NCBI GenBank assembly: GCA_963575745.1
Contig: CAUYUJ010000898.1
Location: forward strand, 5,001-69,000
DNA: 64,000 nt
DNA from: Prorocentrum cordatum
Lineage: Eukaryota; Sar; Dinophyceae; Prorocentrales; Prorocentraceae
Direction of reading: 5' to 3'
In this document: positions 32,900-43,265 of the stretch, one piece after another
Layout of the letters: the number at the start of each line of letters is the position of its first letter
How positions within the stretch are numbered: the stretch's first letter is position 1
Program-made: the position numbers and the translations under genes
The notes under the pieces: generated by a model
What the model was told of the DNA's origin: nothing
Seen by the model: the letters and a program-made list of their open reading frames with translations, nothing else
Databases searched by the model: none

Positions 32900-32969
32900 C
32901 CCGGGCTTATAAAAATATAGGAAGAGGAATATCTAGGAACATACGCACAACATCTATGATTGGAGCCAC
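32900..32969. repeat. Satellite unit, left of the retroposed gene
   Basis: TATAGGAAGAGGAATATCTA, GGAACATACGCACAACA and ATGATTGGAGCCAC match the unit that continues at 34164-34385. The retroposed segment 32970-34163 interrupts one unit of this ~85-90-base repeat. The last 13 bases (32957-32969) form the left target-site duplication. Confidence 0.85.
32957..32969. repeat. Target-site duplication, left copy
   Basis: TGATTGGAGCCAC, identical to 34164-34176. It lies directly beside the T-run that is the poly(A) remnant of the inserted minus-strand cDNA. Confidence 0.85.
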
Positions 32970-33197
32970 TTTTTTTATGACAAGGCAGCCCGTGCAGCAC
33001 GAGCCGATCCTACCGCCACGAAGGCGAGAGCCGCAAAAATGCGGCAAGGAGGCTCCGCAAACAGCGGCCTCCAAGAAGCAGCGCGCTCGCCGCGCCGCTT
33101 GGGTGCGCGCCGTCAGGTGAGGCAGCCACGCGAGCCACCATCCACCCCGTGCCGAGCCTGAAAAGGCTCAGACCACCGAAGGCACTCCCCATAGGGC

Positions 33198-34061
33198 CTA
33201 GGCGGGGTGCCAGCGGACGGCCTCCAGCATGCGCCGAAGGTCGTCGCTCGCCTCGGGGCGCCAATCGGCCGCCCTCCGCAGGACGCCGTCCGCCGCGGCG
33301 AACGCGTCCTCGAGGGCAGCCGCCGCCCCCGCCGCCGCGTCCGAGGCAGCAGCTCCGCCGCCAGGCTCCGCCGCCGCCACCGTCGCGTCCGCCTGCCCCT
33401 TCGCCCCCGGGTCCCCCGCGAGTGCCAGCCCCGTGCCCGCGGCCGCGCCGGCCGCGCCAGCGCCCTCCGCGTCCACGACCCACCGGCCCTCGCGCCCAGG
33501 GGCGGGTTCGGGCCTCCGCCTGCGCCTCTGCGGCCAGGCAGGGGCGGCAGCTCCTCCCACTCCAGCGGGATCCGCCGCCGCCGCACCCGAGGCGGCCCGA
33601 CGAACGTCGTCCGCCCACTCGTCATCGAGGACGTCCATGTCGTCGTCGGCGGTGGCCGCCGCTGCAGCCGCAGCAGCAGCTGCACCAGCGACAGCTCCAG
33701 CGACCGCCCCAGCGGGCACCACCTCCACGACCATGTTGTTCTCCTCCTGGGCGGCCGCGCGCCGCGCAGCACGGCGCTGGCGGCGACGGCGGCGCTTCGC
33801 GGCTCGCGCCGCAGGGTCAGCCCCAGCAGCACCAGCCCGGTCAGGAGGATCAGGGCGAGCAGCACCAGCAGCAGCAGCGGGCGGCGGCGGCACGGCGCCC
33901 TCGGCCCCGCGGCCCACCCCGAAAAGGGTGGCCGACACAGCCGACCGCGCCACAGCCGCGACCGTGCGCCGCGGCGCACTCGCAGAGACGGCCCCGCGGA
34001 CCGCCGCCTCAACCAGGAGGGCGGCGTCGCGGGCCGACCAAGCCCCTCTAGGCGTCGCCAT
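33198..34061 (-). CDS. Intact Ala/Arg-rich ORF of the retrogene, unknown function
   Basis: 287 codons from an ATG at 34061 (MATPRGAWSARDAALLVEAA) to a TAG at 33200-33198. The N-terminal 50 residues are a predicted helix (LLVEAAVRGAVSASAPRRTV). A Pro/Ala linker follows, then a basic stretch around residue 115 (AKRRRRRQRRAARRAA) that could be a nuclear-localisation or RNA-binding patch. Next come a small hydrophobic Ala/Val run, an acidic motif (DDDMDVLDDEWADDVRR) near residue 170, and a C-terminal helix (DDLRRMLEAVRWHPA). Third codon positions are almost always G or C. An upstream in-frame ATG exists, but this start follows the leader relic closely. I do not recognise the family; it could be a lineage-specific gene or an ORF1-like protein of a retroelement. 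A frame this long and clean in a processed copy suggests recent insertion or retained function. Confidence 0.7.
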   Translation of the reverse strand: MATPRGAWSARDAALLVEAAVRGAVSASAPRRTVAAVARSAVSATLFGVGRGAEGAVPPPPAAAAGAARPDPPDRAGAAGADPAARAAKRRRRRQRRAARRAAAQEENNMVVEVVPAGAVAGAVAGAAAAAAAAAATADDDMDVLDDEWADDVRRAASGAAAADPAGVGGAAAPAWPQRRRRRPEPAPGREGRWVVDAEGAGAAGAAAGTGLALAGDPGAKGQADATVAAAEPGGGAAASDAAAGAAAALEDAFAAADGVLRRAADWRPEASDDLRRMLEAVRWHPA

Positions 34062-34112
34062 CCGCGCCACGGGCGAAGGGCCGCGCCGATAGGCTTTCGC
34101 CAGAGGCGGACC

Positions 34113-34120
34113 CTTGAGCC
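34113..34120 (-). other. Possible second, eroded leader relic
   Basis: GGCTCAAG, the last eight nt of the spliced leader, recurs 29 bases downstream of the first relic, nearer the ORF. Tandem relics arise when a retrogene is trans-spliced and retroposed again. Eight bases could also be chance. Confidence 0.4.
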
Positions 34121-34148
34121 AGGACACGGGGCGACGGCCGTGCGAACG

Positions 34149-34162
34149 CTTGAGCCAAAATG
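34149..34162 (-). other. DinoSL (spliced leader) relic
   Basis: Reads CATTTTGGCTCAAG on the minus strand, identical to the last 14 nt of the conserved 22-nt dinoflagellate spliced leader. It is preceded by AG, as in the leader apart from one missing C. Genomic leader relics are known to mark genes that passed through a trans-spliced mRNA. The relic lies 88 bases before the ATG of the ORF at 33198-34061. Confidence 0.85.
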
Positions 34163-34163
34163 C

Positions 34164-34385
34164 TGATTGGAGCCACAGGAGAGGGGGGGGCTATAGGAAC
34201 CCGCGTAATACACTAGGGATGCGTGCACGAGGGCAGGCCCAATATATGGGAACCTACGTGGCAAAACACCCATGATTGGAGGCACAGGAGAAGGACGACC
34301 TATAGAAACAGACGCAAAACACTAAGGATTAGTCACCCAGGAGAGGCCCGATCGATAGGAACACACGTACAACACATGGGATTGG
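34164..34385. repeat. Satellite units right of the retrogene
   Basis: Two and a half units of about 85-90 bases: GATTGGAG(C/G)CACAGGAGA, CCTATAG(G/A)AAC, CGCA(A/C)AACACTA(A/G)GGAT. The first begins with the right copy of the target-site duplication (34164-34176). Confidence 0.85.
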
Positions 34386-34389
34386 CGCC

Positions 34390-35710
34390 GCTCCTGTACG
34401 TAAGTCTGAGTGTGAGTGAGCCTGAGTATGAGTATGATGAGTACGAGTCTGAGTATGAGTGAGCCTGAGCACGAGTGAGTCTGAGCAGAAGTGAACCTGA
34501 GACCTCCTCACCCTCAAGGCCTCTTGCGGCGTTGAAACCAACGACTCGCCCGAGACATCCTCATAATATACTCTGAACGCAGGCGAATGTGGCCACCAAG
34601 AAACAAGCAACCCGCTCGAGGCATCCTCAACGTCTGGCCCCCCTGGGGTGCGAAAACCAGCGCCTCGCTCGAGACATCATCAAACCCTGCTTCGAAAGCG
34701 GAGTATGAATATAAGTCTGAGTGGGTCTCAGTACGAGTGAGTCGGACTACAAGTGATTATGAGGGTGGATGGGTCTAAGTGTGAGTGCCTCTGAGTGTGC
34801 GGCGTAAGTCTGTGTGGGTGAGCCTGAGTATGAGTATGATGAGTACGAGTCTGAGTATGAGTGAGTCTGAACACGAGTGAGTCTTGGCATAAGTGAATAT
34901 GAAGCATCCTCGCCCTCTGGGCCCCTTGGGGTGTTGAAACGAACGCCCAATCATCACCACCATCGGCATCATCATCATCATCATCGTCGTCATCGTCGTC
35001 GTCGCTATCGTATATACATCATGATGAACACCATACCCATCATGATCACCAGCACCAAGGCATCCTAACAATATGAACCACCTGGGGTGCGATGAGGCGG
35101 TCTGAGTGAGAGTGATTCTGAGTGTGGGTAAGTCCGAATGTGACTGCGTCCAAGTAGGAGTATGATGAGTATGAGGCTGTGTCTGAGTGGGTCTAAGTAC
35201 GAGCGAGTCTGACTACGAATGATTATGAGGGATGGTGGGTCTAAGTGTGAGTGACCTTGGGTATGCGTAAGTCTGAGTGTGAGTGAGTCTACGCATGAGT
35301 ATGATGAGTACGACTCTGAGAATGAGTGAGTCAGAGCACGAGAGAGTTTGAGCATAAGTGAATCTGAGACCTCCTCACCCTCTGGGCCTCCTGGGGTATT
35401 GAAACCCACGCCTCACCCGGGACATCCTCATACTCTACTCTGAACACAGAGGAATATGGCCACAAAGACACAAGCAACCCCCTCGAGACATCTTCAAGAT
35501 CTGGCCCCCCTGGGGTGCGAAAACCAGCGCCTGGCTCGAGACATCCTCAAAATCGGGTCCGAAAGCGGAAAAGGTTCAGAACCGAAACGGGCGAACTGTC
35601 AAGACATCCCGCCCATTGTTGGCGCGAACGGAGGAATGCGATAACCCATGGCTGCCCCCCCTCTTGAGAGAGCTGAAACCCGCGCATCGCTCGAGACATC
35701 CTCGGAACGC
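34390..35710. repeat. Higher-order repeat: GAGTCTGAGTATGAG array plus CTCGAGACATCC block
   Basis: Arrays of GAGTGAGTCTGAG / GAGTATGAGTATGATGAGTA (34400-34500, 34700-34900, 35095-35370) alternate with a non-tandem block. Block words: ACCTCCTCACCCTC, TTGAAAC, TCTGGCCCCCCTGGGGTGCG, AAAACCAGCGCCT, CTCGAGACATC. The block at 34500-34700 is repeated at 35370-35580, giving a super-period near 870 bases. A further decayed block reaches 35710. A small CAT/CGT run lies at 34960-35030. Confidence 0.88.
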
Positions 35711-35714
35711 GTTC

Positions 35715-35753
35715 CGCCATCCTCATCATCATCATCATCATCAGTATCATCAG

Positions 35754-35791
<38 letters not shown>

Positions 35792-36125
35792 GCATCATCA
35801 TCATCAGCAGCAGCATCAGCATCATCATCAGCGGCATCGTCAGCAGCAGCAGCATCAGCATCATCATCAGCATCAGCATCAGCATCAGCATCAGCAGCAG
35901 CAGCAGCATCACCATCACCATCAGCATCATCATCATCATCAGCATCACCATCATCATCATCAGCAGCATCAGCATCGTCATTATCATCACAAGCATCGTC
36001 ACCACCTCCATCCCCATCATCACCCGAAGATACCGACCCCCATCATCGCCACCACCACGACCAACATCAGCAGCAGCATCAACAACGGAATCGCCAGCAT
36101 CGCATACCATAACATAGCATGAGTA
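35715..36125. repeat. (CAT)n/(CAG)n trinucleotide array
   Basis: CATCAT and CAGCATCAGCAT triplets. His/Gln-rich, Ser-rich, Met/Leu-rich and Asp/Ala-rich frames are by-products. Confidence 0.96.
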
Positions 36126-36239
36126 ATAGCAAGAACCCCAGCCGTTGGATATGTGGACAACAAAATAATATGGGTGGAGGATCTGCGATGTTCTGTCTTG
36201 TTCGGGGAGAGGGGGGGGTGCTGGGAACATAACATGTAT
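36126..36239. other. Spacer between two CAT/CAG arrays
   Basis: Short AT-richer sequence without repeats or a convincing frame. Confidence 0.4.
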
Positions 36240-36455
36240 CATGTTCTTTATCGTACTCATCCTGCTCCTCCTCCTCCCCCTCCTCCTCCTCATCATCAGC
36301 ATCATCAGCATCAGTATCAGCATCAGCATCAACAGCATCATCATCATCAGCATCATCAGCATCATCATCAGCATCAGCATCAGCATCATCATGAGCAGCA
36401 GCATCAGCATCAGCATCAGCAGCAGCATCAGCATCAGCATCAGCATCAGCATCAG

Positions 36456-36486
<31 letters not shown>

Positions 36487-36530
36487 ATCATCATCATCAT
36501 CAGCATCATCCCCCTCCACCTCCCCCTTCT
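36240..36530. repeat. (CAT)n/(CAG)n trinucleotide array
   Basis: Same composition as 35715-36125. Very regular CATCAG hexamers at 36420-36460. Confidence 0.96.
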
Positions 36531-37215
36531 ACACGCACACACACACATACACACATTTCCTCCCCCTCCGCGTTCTCCTCCTTCCCCTGCCCGCCCAAAA
36601 GATCTGGATGTGTGATCCCGTTGATGTTTCTCTCTCTCTCTCTCTCAAACTTTCTATGTTTCTCTCTCTCTCTCTCTCTTTCCCTCTCTCTGTCTCTCTC
36701 TATCTCTCTTTCTCTCGCTCTTTCTTGAGGGGGGGGGGGGGGGGGCGAAGCAAATGCAAACAACTGGCTGATACTCCTCCTCCTCCTCCTCATCCTCCTT
36801 CACCTCCTCCTCCTGTTTCTCCTCCTCCTGCCCCTCCTTCTCCTCCTCCTCTTCGTCCTCCTTCTCCTCCTTCTCCTCCTCCTCCTCCTCCTCCAGCTCC
36901 TCCTCCTCCTCCTCCTGCTCCTCGTCTTCCTCCTCATCACTCCTCCTCCTCCTCCTCCTCCTCCTTCTCTTACTCCTTCTCTTCCTCCTCCTCCTCCTCC
37001 TCCTCCTCCTCCTCTTCCTCCTTCTCCTCCTTTTCCTCTTCCTCCTCCTCCTCCTCATCATCCTCCTTCTCCTTCCCCTCCTCGTCTTCCTCCTCCTCCT
37101 CTTCTTCCTCCTCCTCCTCCTCTTCCTCCTCCTCCTCCATTTCCTTTTCCTCCTCCTTCTCCTCCTCCTCCCCCTCTCATACATACCCCCTCTCCCCCCT
37201 TTCTCTCCTCCTCCC
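36531..37215. repeat. CA, CT and CCT arrays
   Basis: Short (CA)n at 36535-36555, (CT)n at 36628-36725 followed by a G-run (36729-36746), then CCT/CTT triplets to 37215. The CT-to-G-run switch again changes strand composition abruptly. Confidence 0.92.
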
Positions 37216-37249
37216 GACTTCGGATTCCCTGCCCAGGACGCCCTGCCAT

Positions 37250-39210
37250 TTTACAGAACCTACCATTGCTTACAAAAGCCTAGCAAGGCCCATCCGGGCT
37301 CAATAAAACTTACCAGCCACTTACCAGGGCCTACCCAGCCTTACCACGAATTGGCAAAGCCTACCAAGCCTGACAAGGGCCCAGCTGCGCTTCGCAAGGC
37401 TTAGCAGAGATCGCCAGGGAGTAGCAATGCTTGGCGGAACTTACCTTAGCATGGCTCAACAGGGTCTACGAGGGCTTAGCTAGGCGGCTGAGCAACGTTT
37501 TTACCAGGGCTGGGCAGACCGTGGCAAGGTTGATCCAAGCTCGGGGCTAACTAGGGCTTGCAGGCCTTTGCAATGCTTAGCGGAGCCGAGAAGGGCTGAG
37601 CAAAGCTTGGCAGAGCTTAGCAAGGTTTAGCAGGGATGGCCAAGGCTTGTTAGTTGGACCCAGCTGAGCTTCGCACAGCTGAAATGTAGCATCAGGCTTA
37701 CCAGGAGGTTACCAAAACTTAGCAAGGCGTGGCACAAATTACCTATCGATGGCAGGGCATACCAGGGCTGAGCCGGGAGGGATGGCAAACGAATGGCACG
37801 CTGAGCTGGTTAGAAGAGATGCTGGCAAACTGATGGTCTAGCCCACGGAATGGAGAGAGAGAGAGAGAGCGAGAGAAAAAAGGGGGATATATAGAGAGAG
37901 AAACAAAAAAGCAAGGGGGACGCTCAGCTAGGCTGAGCATCATCTCCCATGGCACAGCAACGTCCAGCAGGGTTGAGCAAAGCATACCAAGCTTACCTGA
38001 ACATAATAAGGCTTACCAGGGTTTACCTCAGCTGAGCGAGGCTCACCACGCTTAGTAGGGCTTAGCATAGCTTACCTGAGCTGAACTAGGCTTACCAGAG
38101 ATTCGCAGAACCAATCAAGCCTGACCAAGACTTAGCAGGGTTCAGAACAGCTTGCCAGGGCTGAACACTGCTTTGCAGGCTCAGTAAGGCTCCGCAAGAC
38201 TTACAAACGTCTTAGCACGGCTTACCAAGATTTAGCAAGGCCCACCAAGACTTAGAAGGGCTTAAGAGGGCTCAGCAAAGCTTAGCTGGGCTTACGGCTT
38301 CGCAAGAATTAGCAGGACTTCGCAAAGCTTGCCAAGCCTAAGCAAGGCCCGGCAAGGCTTACCAAGCTCAGCTGGGCTTAGCAAGGCTTGCCCATCTTAG
38401 CAAGACTTAGCTGAACTTAATAGGGTGCAGCAAAATTTACCAAAGCTGAGCAGGGCTCAGCAGGGCGTACCAGAGCTGACCAGGGCTGAGCAGAGCGTAC
38501 CATGCCGTTGCTGGGCTTCTCCGAGTTTGCCAGGGTTTAGCAGTGCCTAGCAGGGCCCTGCAGGGTATAGTCGGGCATACTAGGCCTCAGCAGGTCTTAC
38601 CAAGGCTTCGCAAGCTTTACCAAGTGTTAGCATCACGGCTCAACAGGGCTCAGCAAGGTTCAGCAGGGCTTAAGGCTTCGCAAGGACTCGCAGAGCTTCG
38701 CAAAGCTAGCACAGGCTGAGCAATGCCCGGCGAGACTTAGCAGGGCTGAACAAAGTTTGCCAAGGCGGAGCAAGGCTTAGCAAGGCTTAGCAAGGCTTAG
38801 CAAGGCTTAGCAGCGCGTACCAGAGATTACCAGGGCTCAGCAAGGCTTTGCAAGGCGATCCAAGGCTTGCCAAACTTTAGCAGGACTTCGCATAGCTGAC
38901 CAGGGCTGAGCAGAGCGTGGCAAGGTGCATCCAGGGTTAAGGCCTTACCAAGGCTGATCAGCCGAACAACGTGTAGCATTGCTGGGCAAGGCCGAATTCA
39001 GCTTAAACCGGTTGTGCATGGTCTAGCTGGGCTGACCAAGACTTACCAGAGCGTCGCTGGGCCCAGCAGAGCTTGGCACAGATGAGCAAGGCTGCGCATG
39101 GCTCAGCAGATCTGAGCAGGGCTTACCAGGAGGGCACCAAAGCTTAACAAAGCGTAGCACATGTTACTAGTGCGTGGCAGGGCTTACCAGGGCTGGGCAA
39201 GACATATGGC
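37250..39210. repeat. 2-kb degenerate GCTTAGCAAGG/GCTTACCAGGG repeat
   Basis: Nearly every 10-11 bases carries a variant of GGCTTAGCAA, GGCTTACCAG, GGGCTGAGCA or AGCTTGGCA. A purer run of GGCTTAGCAA decamers lies at 38770-38812. All frames are closed by frequent TAG/TAA (CTTAGC), so it has no coding capacity. Two related inserts (TGGCA, GATGCTGGCAAA, TGATG, then (GA)n) occur near 37780-37875 and 39190-39300. The array may therefore have a super-unit near 1.4 kb. Confidence 0.9.
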
Positions 39211-39274
39211 AAAAAAATAGCAGGCTGAAGTGACGAGTGCAGATGCTGGCAAAATGATGAAATAGCTGAAGAGA

Positions 39275-39303
39275 ATGAGGAGAGAGAGAGAGAGAGAGAG
39301 AAG
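39275..39303. repeat. (GA)n microsatellite
   Basis: GAGAGA run. Its partner at 37855-37880 ends the equivalent position of the first super-unit. Confidence 0.93.
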
Positions 39304-39844
39304 GTGAATGACGAAGGGAAGGAAACAAACTACGAACACCCCTCTGGAACAAAGAGGCACTCCATCATCCACCTCGCGATTAAGGGGGGCGGGGAAGCGT
39401 GCACATGTCGTACCCCTTTGGGGCCCCAGGGGGAAGCCTTGAGGGCCCTTTTCTGGGTGCATAAGGCACATTTCTTCCCCCCCCCCCTCCCCCTGATCGT
39501 ACCCCCGTTACTCGGCGCCCGATCGGCCTCACCATTCGTGTGAGCTGCGCGCCGCAGGCAATTTTCTGTGCGCCCCAAGGCCCCGAATGGGCCGCTGGCT
39601 CTGCAGGCGCAGGCTCCAAGAAAGCGGCCATCCTGACCTTTCGTGACGCCAGGGGCCTTGGGAGATTTAGGCGACAAGTCGCTCTAAATACCCTTGATAG
39701 GGGCGCTGTATGACCAGGGTTGTGAGGCGAATCCAGCTGTGGCGACGAAGGCCCCCCCCAAAAGCCCCGAATATTGACCCGGGGACGCACCCAAAACCAA
39801 CCCAACCCAACCGAGAGATGTTGGCAGGATCATGGCTTGGATCA
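39304..39844. other. Unassigned DNA
   Basis: Words such as GGGGCCCCAGGGGGA and GCCCCAAGGCCCCGAATGG resemble the neighbouring 90-base satellite, so part may be decayed units. No gene was recognised. Confidence 0.35.
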
Positions 39845-40660
39845 GCGTGAGACCATATTCCGCTGGACACTCTAGGGGCGCAGTATAGGAACGGAAGTGT
39901 CGCGGCTTGCAGCTCCCGTGGGGGTAGGGTCTTCTTTGGTCTGGGTAAGGCTGCGCTCGGCTGAACCCCCAAGGGGCGCAAGAAAGCGTCGACTGGCGCA
40001 AGGTTTGCAGCCTCAAGGGGGGCGAAATCTCATGTGGTTTGCGCACGGCCGATCACACCTCTGGACCCCCCAGGGGCGCAAGAAAGCATCGGCAGTTGCA
40101 CGGGTGGCATCACCCAGGAGGGCGAGGCATCATGCGGCTTGCGCGGTGAAGACCGCGAGCGGCAGGGACCCCCAGTGGCATGCCCAGTTGGCAGCACCAT
40201 CGAAGGCAAGATCACGCTTAGCCCGTGCAAGACCGTACTCCGCCAGACCCCGCAGGGACGTGGGAACGTTTTCGGCAGTTGGACACTTGGCAGCACCCAG
40301 GAAAGGGCGAGGCCGCACTTGGCCTGCGCAAGACCACACTGCACTGGGCCCCATGGGGCGCAAGAAAGCTGCGAGAGACGCACGGGGCAAAAAGGCGAGG
40401 TCTCATGTAGCCTGCGTAAGGCCGAGCACGCCGCTGGGCCGACCAGGGGCGCGAGAAAGCTGCGACAGCTGTACGGCTGTGACACTGCACTCCGCTGGAC
40501 CCCACAGGCGCGCATGGCAAGAAAGCAACGACAGCTGTACGGCTGGCGGCAGTCAGGCGGGGAGGTCGCGCTTGGTCTGCGCGACATCGCATTCGGTTAG
40601 AACCCCTACGTATGGGGCGCAGGAGAGCGACAAAAGTTGCATGCGTGGCAGCACCCCCTG
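39845..40660. repeat. ~90-100-bp satellite, about eight units
   Basis: Unit words: GGGGCGCAAGAAAGC, GGCAGTTG/GACAGCTGTACGG, TGGCAGCACCCAGGA, GGGCGAGG, TGCGCAAGACC, CGCTGGACCCC. Unit length wanders between about 85 and 100. Frames on both strands are repetitive and not called. Confidence 0.88.
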
Positions 40661-41200
40661 ATGGGAAGCGATCGGGATCAAGTAAACGAAGGAGGAGCGA
40701 GGAAAATCACGACATACAAGGAAGGCGAAGAGAATTGCAGGAGATGCGAATAATGGAAAACGAAAGGAATGCGGCTGGGGGAGGAGTGGGTGAGCAGCAA
40801 GTGCTGCGCCCAAGACGAGAAACCAACAACAAGGAGTGGCGGAAGCAAAAAACACAGAAACCATCCCGAGCCCAAAAACTTGCACGAGGCACATGGCAGC
40901 TGCACTGTCACCTGGGAAGTCGGGTCCTGAGCGTGTCCCCCCTGGAGATCTACAAGAGGCCCCCCGGGGTCCCTGGATGGATGCCTCTGGGGTCCCCTAA
41001 GAACAAACGCGTCCGAACACCTCTGACGCCCGCTCCCCTCGTCCCTGCCGCCCTGGATTGGCGCGGCGTTGGGTGGCCGGTGGCCCTGCGCGCGGAAGCG
41101 ACCCTGGCGTCCTCTGTCCGGCGGGCAACGGCCCAGACGGCGCCACAAGCAGCGGCGGTCACAGGTCGATCTGGTGAAGCGTCGTCCTGGCGCCGTGCCT
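40661..41200. other. Unassigned DNA
   Basis: A plus-strand frame (from about 40612) runs through to the CCT array and gives a Lys/Arg/Glu-rich peptide (for example GRRRELQEMRIMENERNAAG). A minus-strand frame of similar length competes. No domain or splice evidence. Confidence 0.25.
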
Positions 41201-41355
41201 CCTCCTCCTCCTCCTCCTCCTCCTCCTCCTCCTCCTCCTCCTCCTCCTCCTCCTCCGCCTCCTACTCCTCCGCCTCCTCCTCCTCGTCGTCCTCCTCCTC
41301 CTCCGCCTCCTCCTCCCATTCCTCCTCCTCCTGCTCATCCTCCTCCTCTTAGTCC
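41201..41355. repeat. (CCT)n microsatellite
   Basis: CCT/TCC triplets with GCC, ACT and CGT variants. Confidence 0.95.
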
Positions 41356-41565
41356 TCCTCTTCGTCCCCTTCGTCCGCGTGAGTAGCAAGTGAACGAGCA
41401 GGGCGTATCCCACTTCTCTTAAACACATTTGGCAACCGAAGCCTGATATATCTCTTTCTCTCTCTGTCTCCCTCCTTCACTCCCTCCATCCAGTATTCTC
41501 TCTCTCTCTCTATTTCCCTTTATCGCTATATTTGTTGGCCGTCACCCTGTTTGGCCAGGCCATAT
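41356..41565. other. Short spacer with a (CT)n run
   Basis: CTCTCT runs at 41450-41470 and 41490-41512. Otherwise unassigned. Confidence 0.6.
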
Positions 41566-42492
41566 TCATAATTCGTTGCGCCATGTCATCAGGGCAAGAC
41601 CTCTCTTGGAATCATTGGGCCGCTGTGGACTTGGATCCTGCTGCTCACCCATTAGCCGTCTAAAACCACGAGGCCCAGTTCTTCTTTGAGACGAATGCAA
41701 TTCTGATGTGTACCACGTGTGATCGCTTCGCGGCCGCACGTATCCGAAAGCTCTGCGAAGCATGAGGGCTTGGCTGGAGCTGCTGGCCAGGCTGGAAAAA
41801 GATATCCCGCCGAATACGGGTATGGTGTATGAGTTTCCACTGGCGATTGTTGTCCGATGGCCAGGCCAGCGCCTGGGGCACCGCGCATCCGCCAGAACGA
41901 CCGAATTCTGCCTCCACCTTCCTTGCCACGCTAGGCAATCCTTAGCGACGAGGTTGCTGCATTTTTGGAACGGAAAAATCGGAGGCTGCGCGATCAAGAA
42001 GTAAGTCGCTAAGAATCCCCACTGCAGACTAAGCGGCGCAGGAAGCGCGAAGAGACACGAAGAAGTGGAGAAGCCCGCGAGGGCATAGAGCACTGGCTCT
42101 GCAGGCGTCGGCAAGGCAATCCCCTCCCACCCCGCCCAGCTCCACAACCCGATCCACCCCGCGACAAAGACCTTAACGAGGGCTGTTCTAACCCTCGCCG
42201 AGGGCAACTGGTAGTCAATTTCAAAAATGCCCCAACCGAGGGAATATATGAACATATCCAGTGCGATGTGCAACACTCCACCTCCGCCTCCATCAAACCC
42301 TGTCGCCCTCACCGGACGCCTGGCGGTCGGCTCGCTCATGGCGGTCGTCTCGCTTGGCATCTCACTCTCCAACTGGCAGAAGCTGAAGCCATCTAGAATA
42401 AAAACGATGGCGGCGAACCTGCAGGTGCAGATTTTGCGATGTCTATCCTCGTCGAGGGGCTTGCTGTCGCTCCTCCCCCACCAACCCACCAC
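41566..42492 (-). CDS. Open frame of 308 codons, uncertain
   Basis: The minus-strand frame from about 42492 to 41566 includes several hydrophobic stretches (LHIALDMFIYSLGWGIF, ALVKVFVAGWIGLWSWAGWE, LLFALPAPLSLQW-like). Its first third overlaps a degenerate tandem repeat, in which the words MPSETTAMSEPT and IPSEPTAASVLT recur in frame. The last 120 codons lie outside the repeat. No family was recognised. It may be a chance frame or a membrane protein exon. Confidence 0.18.
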   Translation of the reverse strand: MVGWWGRSDSKPLDEDRHRKICTCRFAAIVFILDGFSFCQLESEMPSETTAMSEPTARRPVRATGFDGGGGGVLHIALDMFIYSLGWGIFEIDYQLPSARVRTALVKVFVAGWIGLWSWAGWEGIALPTPAEPVLYALAGFSTSSCLFALPAPLSLQWGFLATYFLIAQPPIFPFQKCSNLVAKDCLAWQGRWRQNSVVLADARCPRRWPGHRTTIASGNSYTIPVFGGISFSSLASSSSQALMLRRAFGYVRPRSDHTWYTSELHSSQRRTGPRGFRRLMGEQQDPSPQRPNDSKRGLALMTWRNEL

Positions 42493-43265
42493 CTCAACCC
42501 CATGTCCCCCATACCCCCCTCACAAACCCTACTGCCCTCACCGAGAACCAGACGGTCGACTCGCTCGTGGCGGTCGTCTCGCTCGGCATCTGATTCTCCA
42601 ACCTGCAAAGTTGGGGCACTCATCGAAGGTCTTGCTGGCGCTCCTTCCCAAATCAAAGATCCCTCCTCGACCCGATTGCCCTCGCCGAAGACCCTGGCTG
42701 TCAACACGCTCGCAGCGGTCGGTTCACTCGGTATGTTACTGTCCACCCAGGGACGGGCAACGCTGGAGATGGACCTTGAATTTAGATCCTGGCGGCCAAC
42801 CGACGTTGCTAGAGCCTGCCCTCACCGATGGTCCTCCGCCACCCCCCCCGCTTAGAACCACCCTTCTCATTGATCAGCCCCCACCGAAGGTCTGCACAGC
42901 CAGTGTCTGAAAACGCGAAGCGGGGCTGGTGTACAGCGCCCCTGACTCTGCAATACCAGGTCGATATTCTTGAAAAGGCCACTGCTGGGCCAATTGCGCC
43001 ATCAATCCCAACCTCAACACACGTCTACAAACTCCTCCACCATCGCCAAATCCTGCGTAAAGTGGCGATGGTGGCCTAAACATGGCCTTGCTGGCCGAGA
43101 CGTTAGCGTCGCACCCCGCAAACCGAGCGTTCGAGTGGAGGTGGCCGCGCAAAAAAATACCCCCCGTCACCCACTCATGCACGCCCCGATCCACCCAACC
43201 AGCAAGTGTGATCCTTACCGAAGGTCCTAGCTCGATTTTGAACAAATATTCACACGATTGCTCTC
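42080..43265. repeat. Degenerate ~150-bp tandem repeat
   Basis: Words CGCCCTCACCG, GCGGTCG(T/G)(C/T)TC, TCGGCAT(C/G)T, TCCAAC and CATCGAAGG/CACCGAAGGTC recur with spacing of about 140-160 bases, strongly diverged. Best units start near 42295, 42530 and 42670. Confidence 0.6.

Larger units (their letters stand above)
32970..34163 (-). mobile_element. Retroposed spliced-leader cDNA (processed retrogene)
   Basis: A 1,194-base insertion with all marks of LINE-mediated retroposition of a trans-spliced mRNA. At its 5' end (minus strand, 34149-34162) is the 3' part of the dinoflagellate spliced leader, CATTTTGGCTCAAG. The 3' end is a run of seven A. Both sides carry the 13-base duplication TGATTGGAGCCAC. 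The flanking DNA is a satellite whose unit reads through if the insert is removed, as shown by the intact unit near 34264-34340. The insert holds one intact ORF (33198-34061), a 5' UTR of about 90 bases and a 3' UTR of about 220 bases. What is seen: leader piece, A-run, duplication and empty-site pattern. What is inferred: that the copy is or was expressed. Confidence 0.88.

Noticed and set aside
33149-34092. Plus-strand frames of 287-319 codons opposite the retrogene ORF
   Set aside because: They are shadows of a GC3-rich gene. The leader relic, A-tail and ATG context all assign the coding strand to minus.
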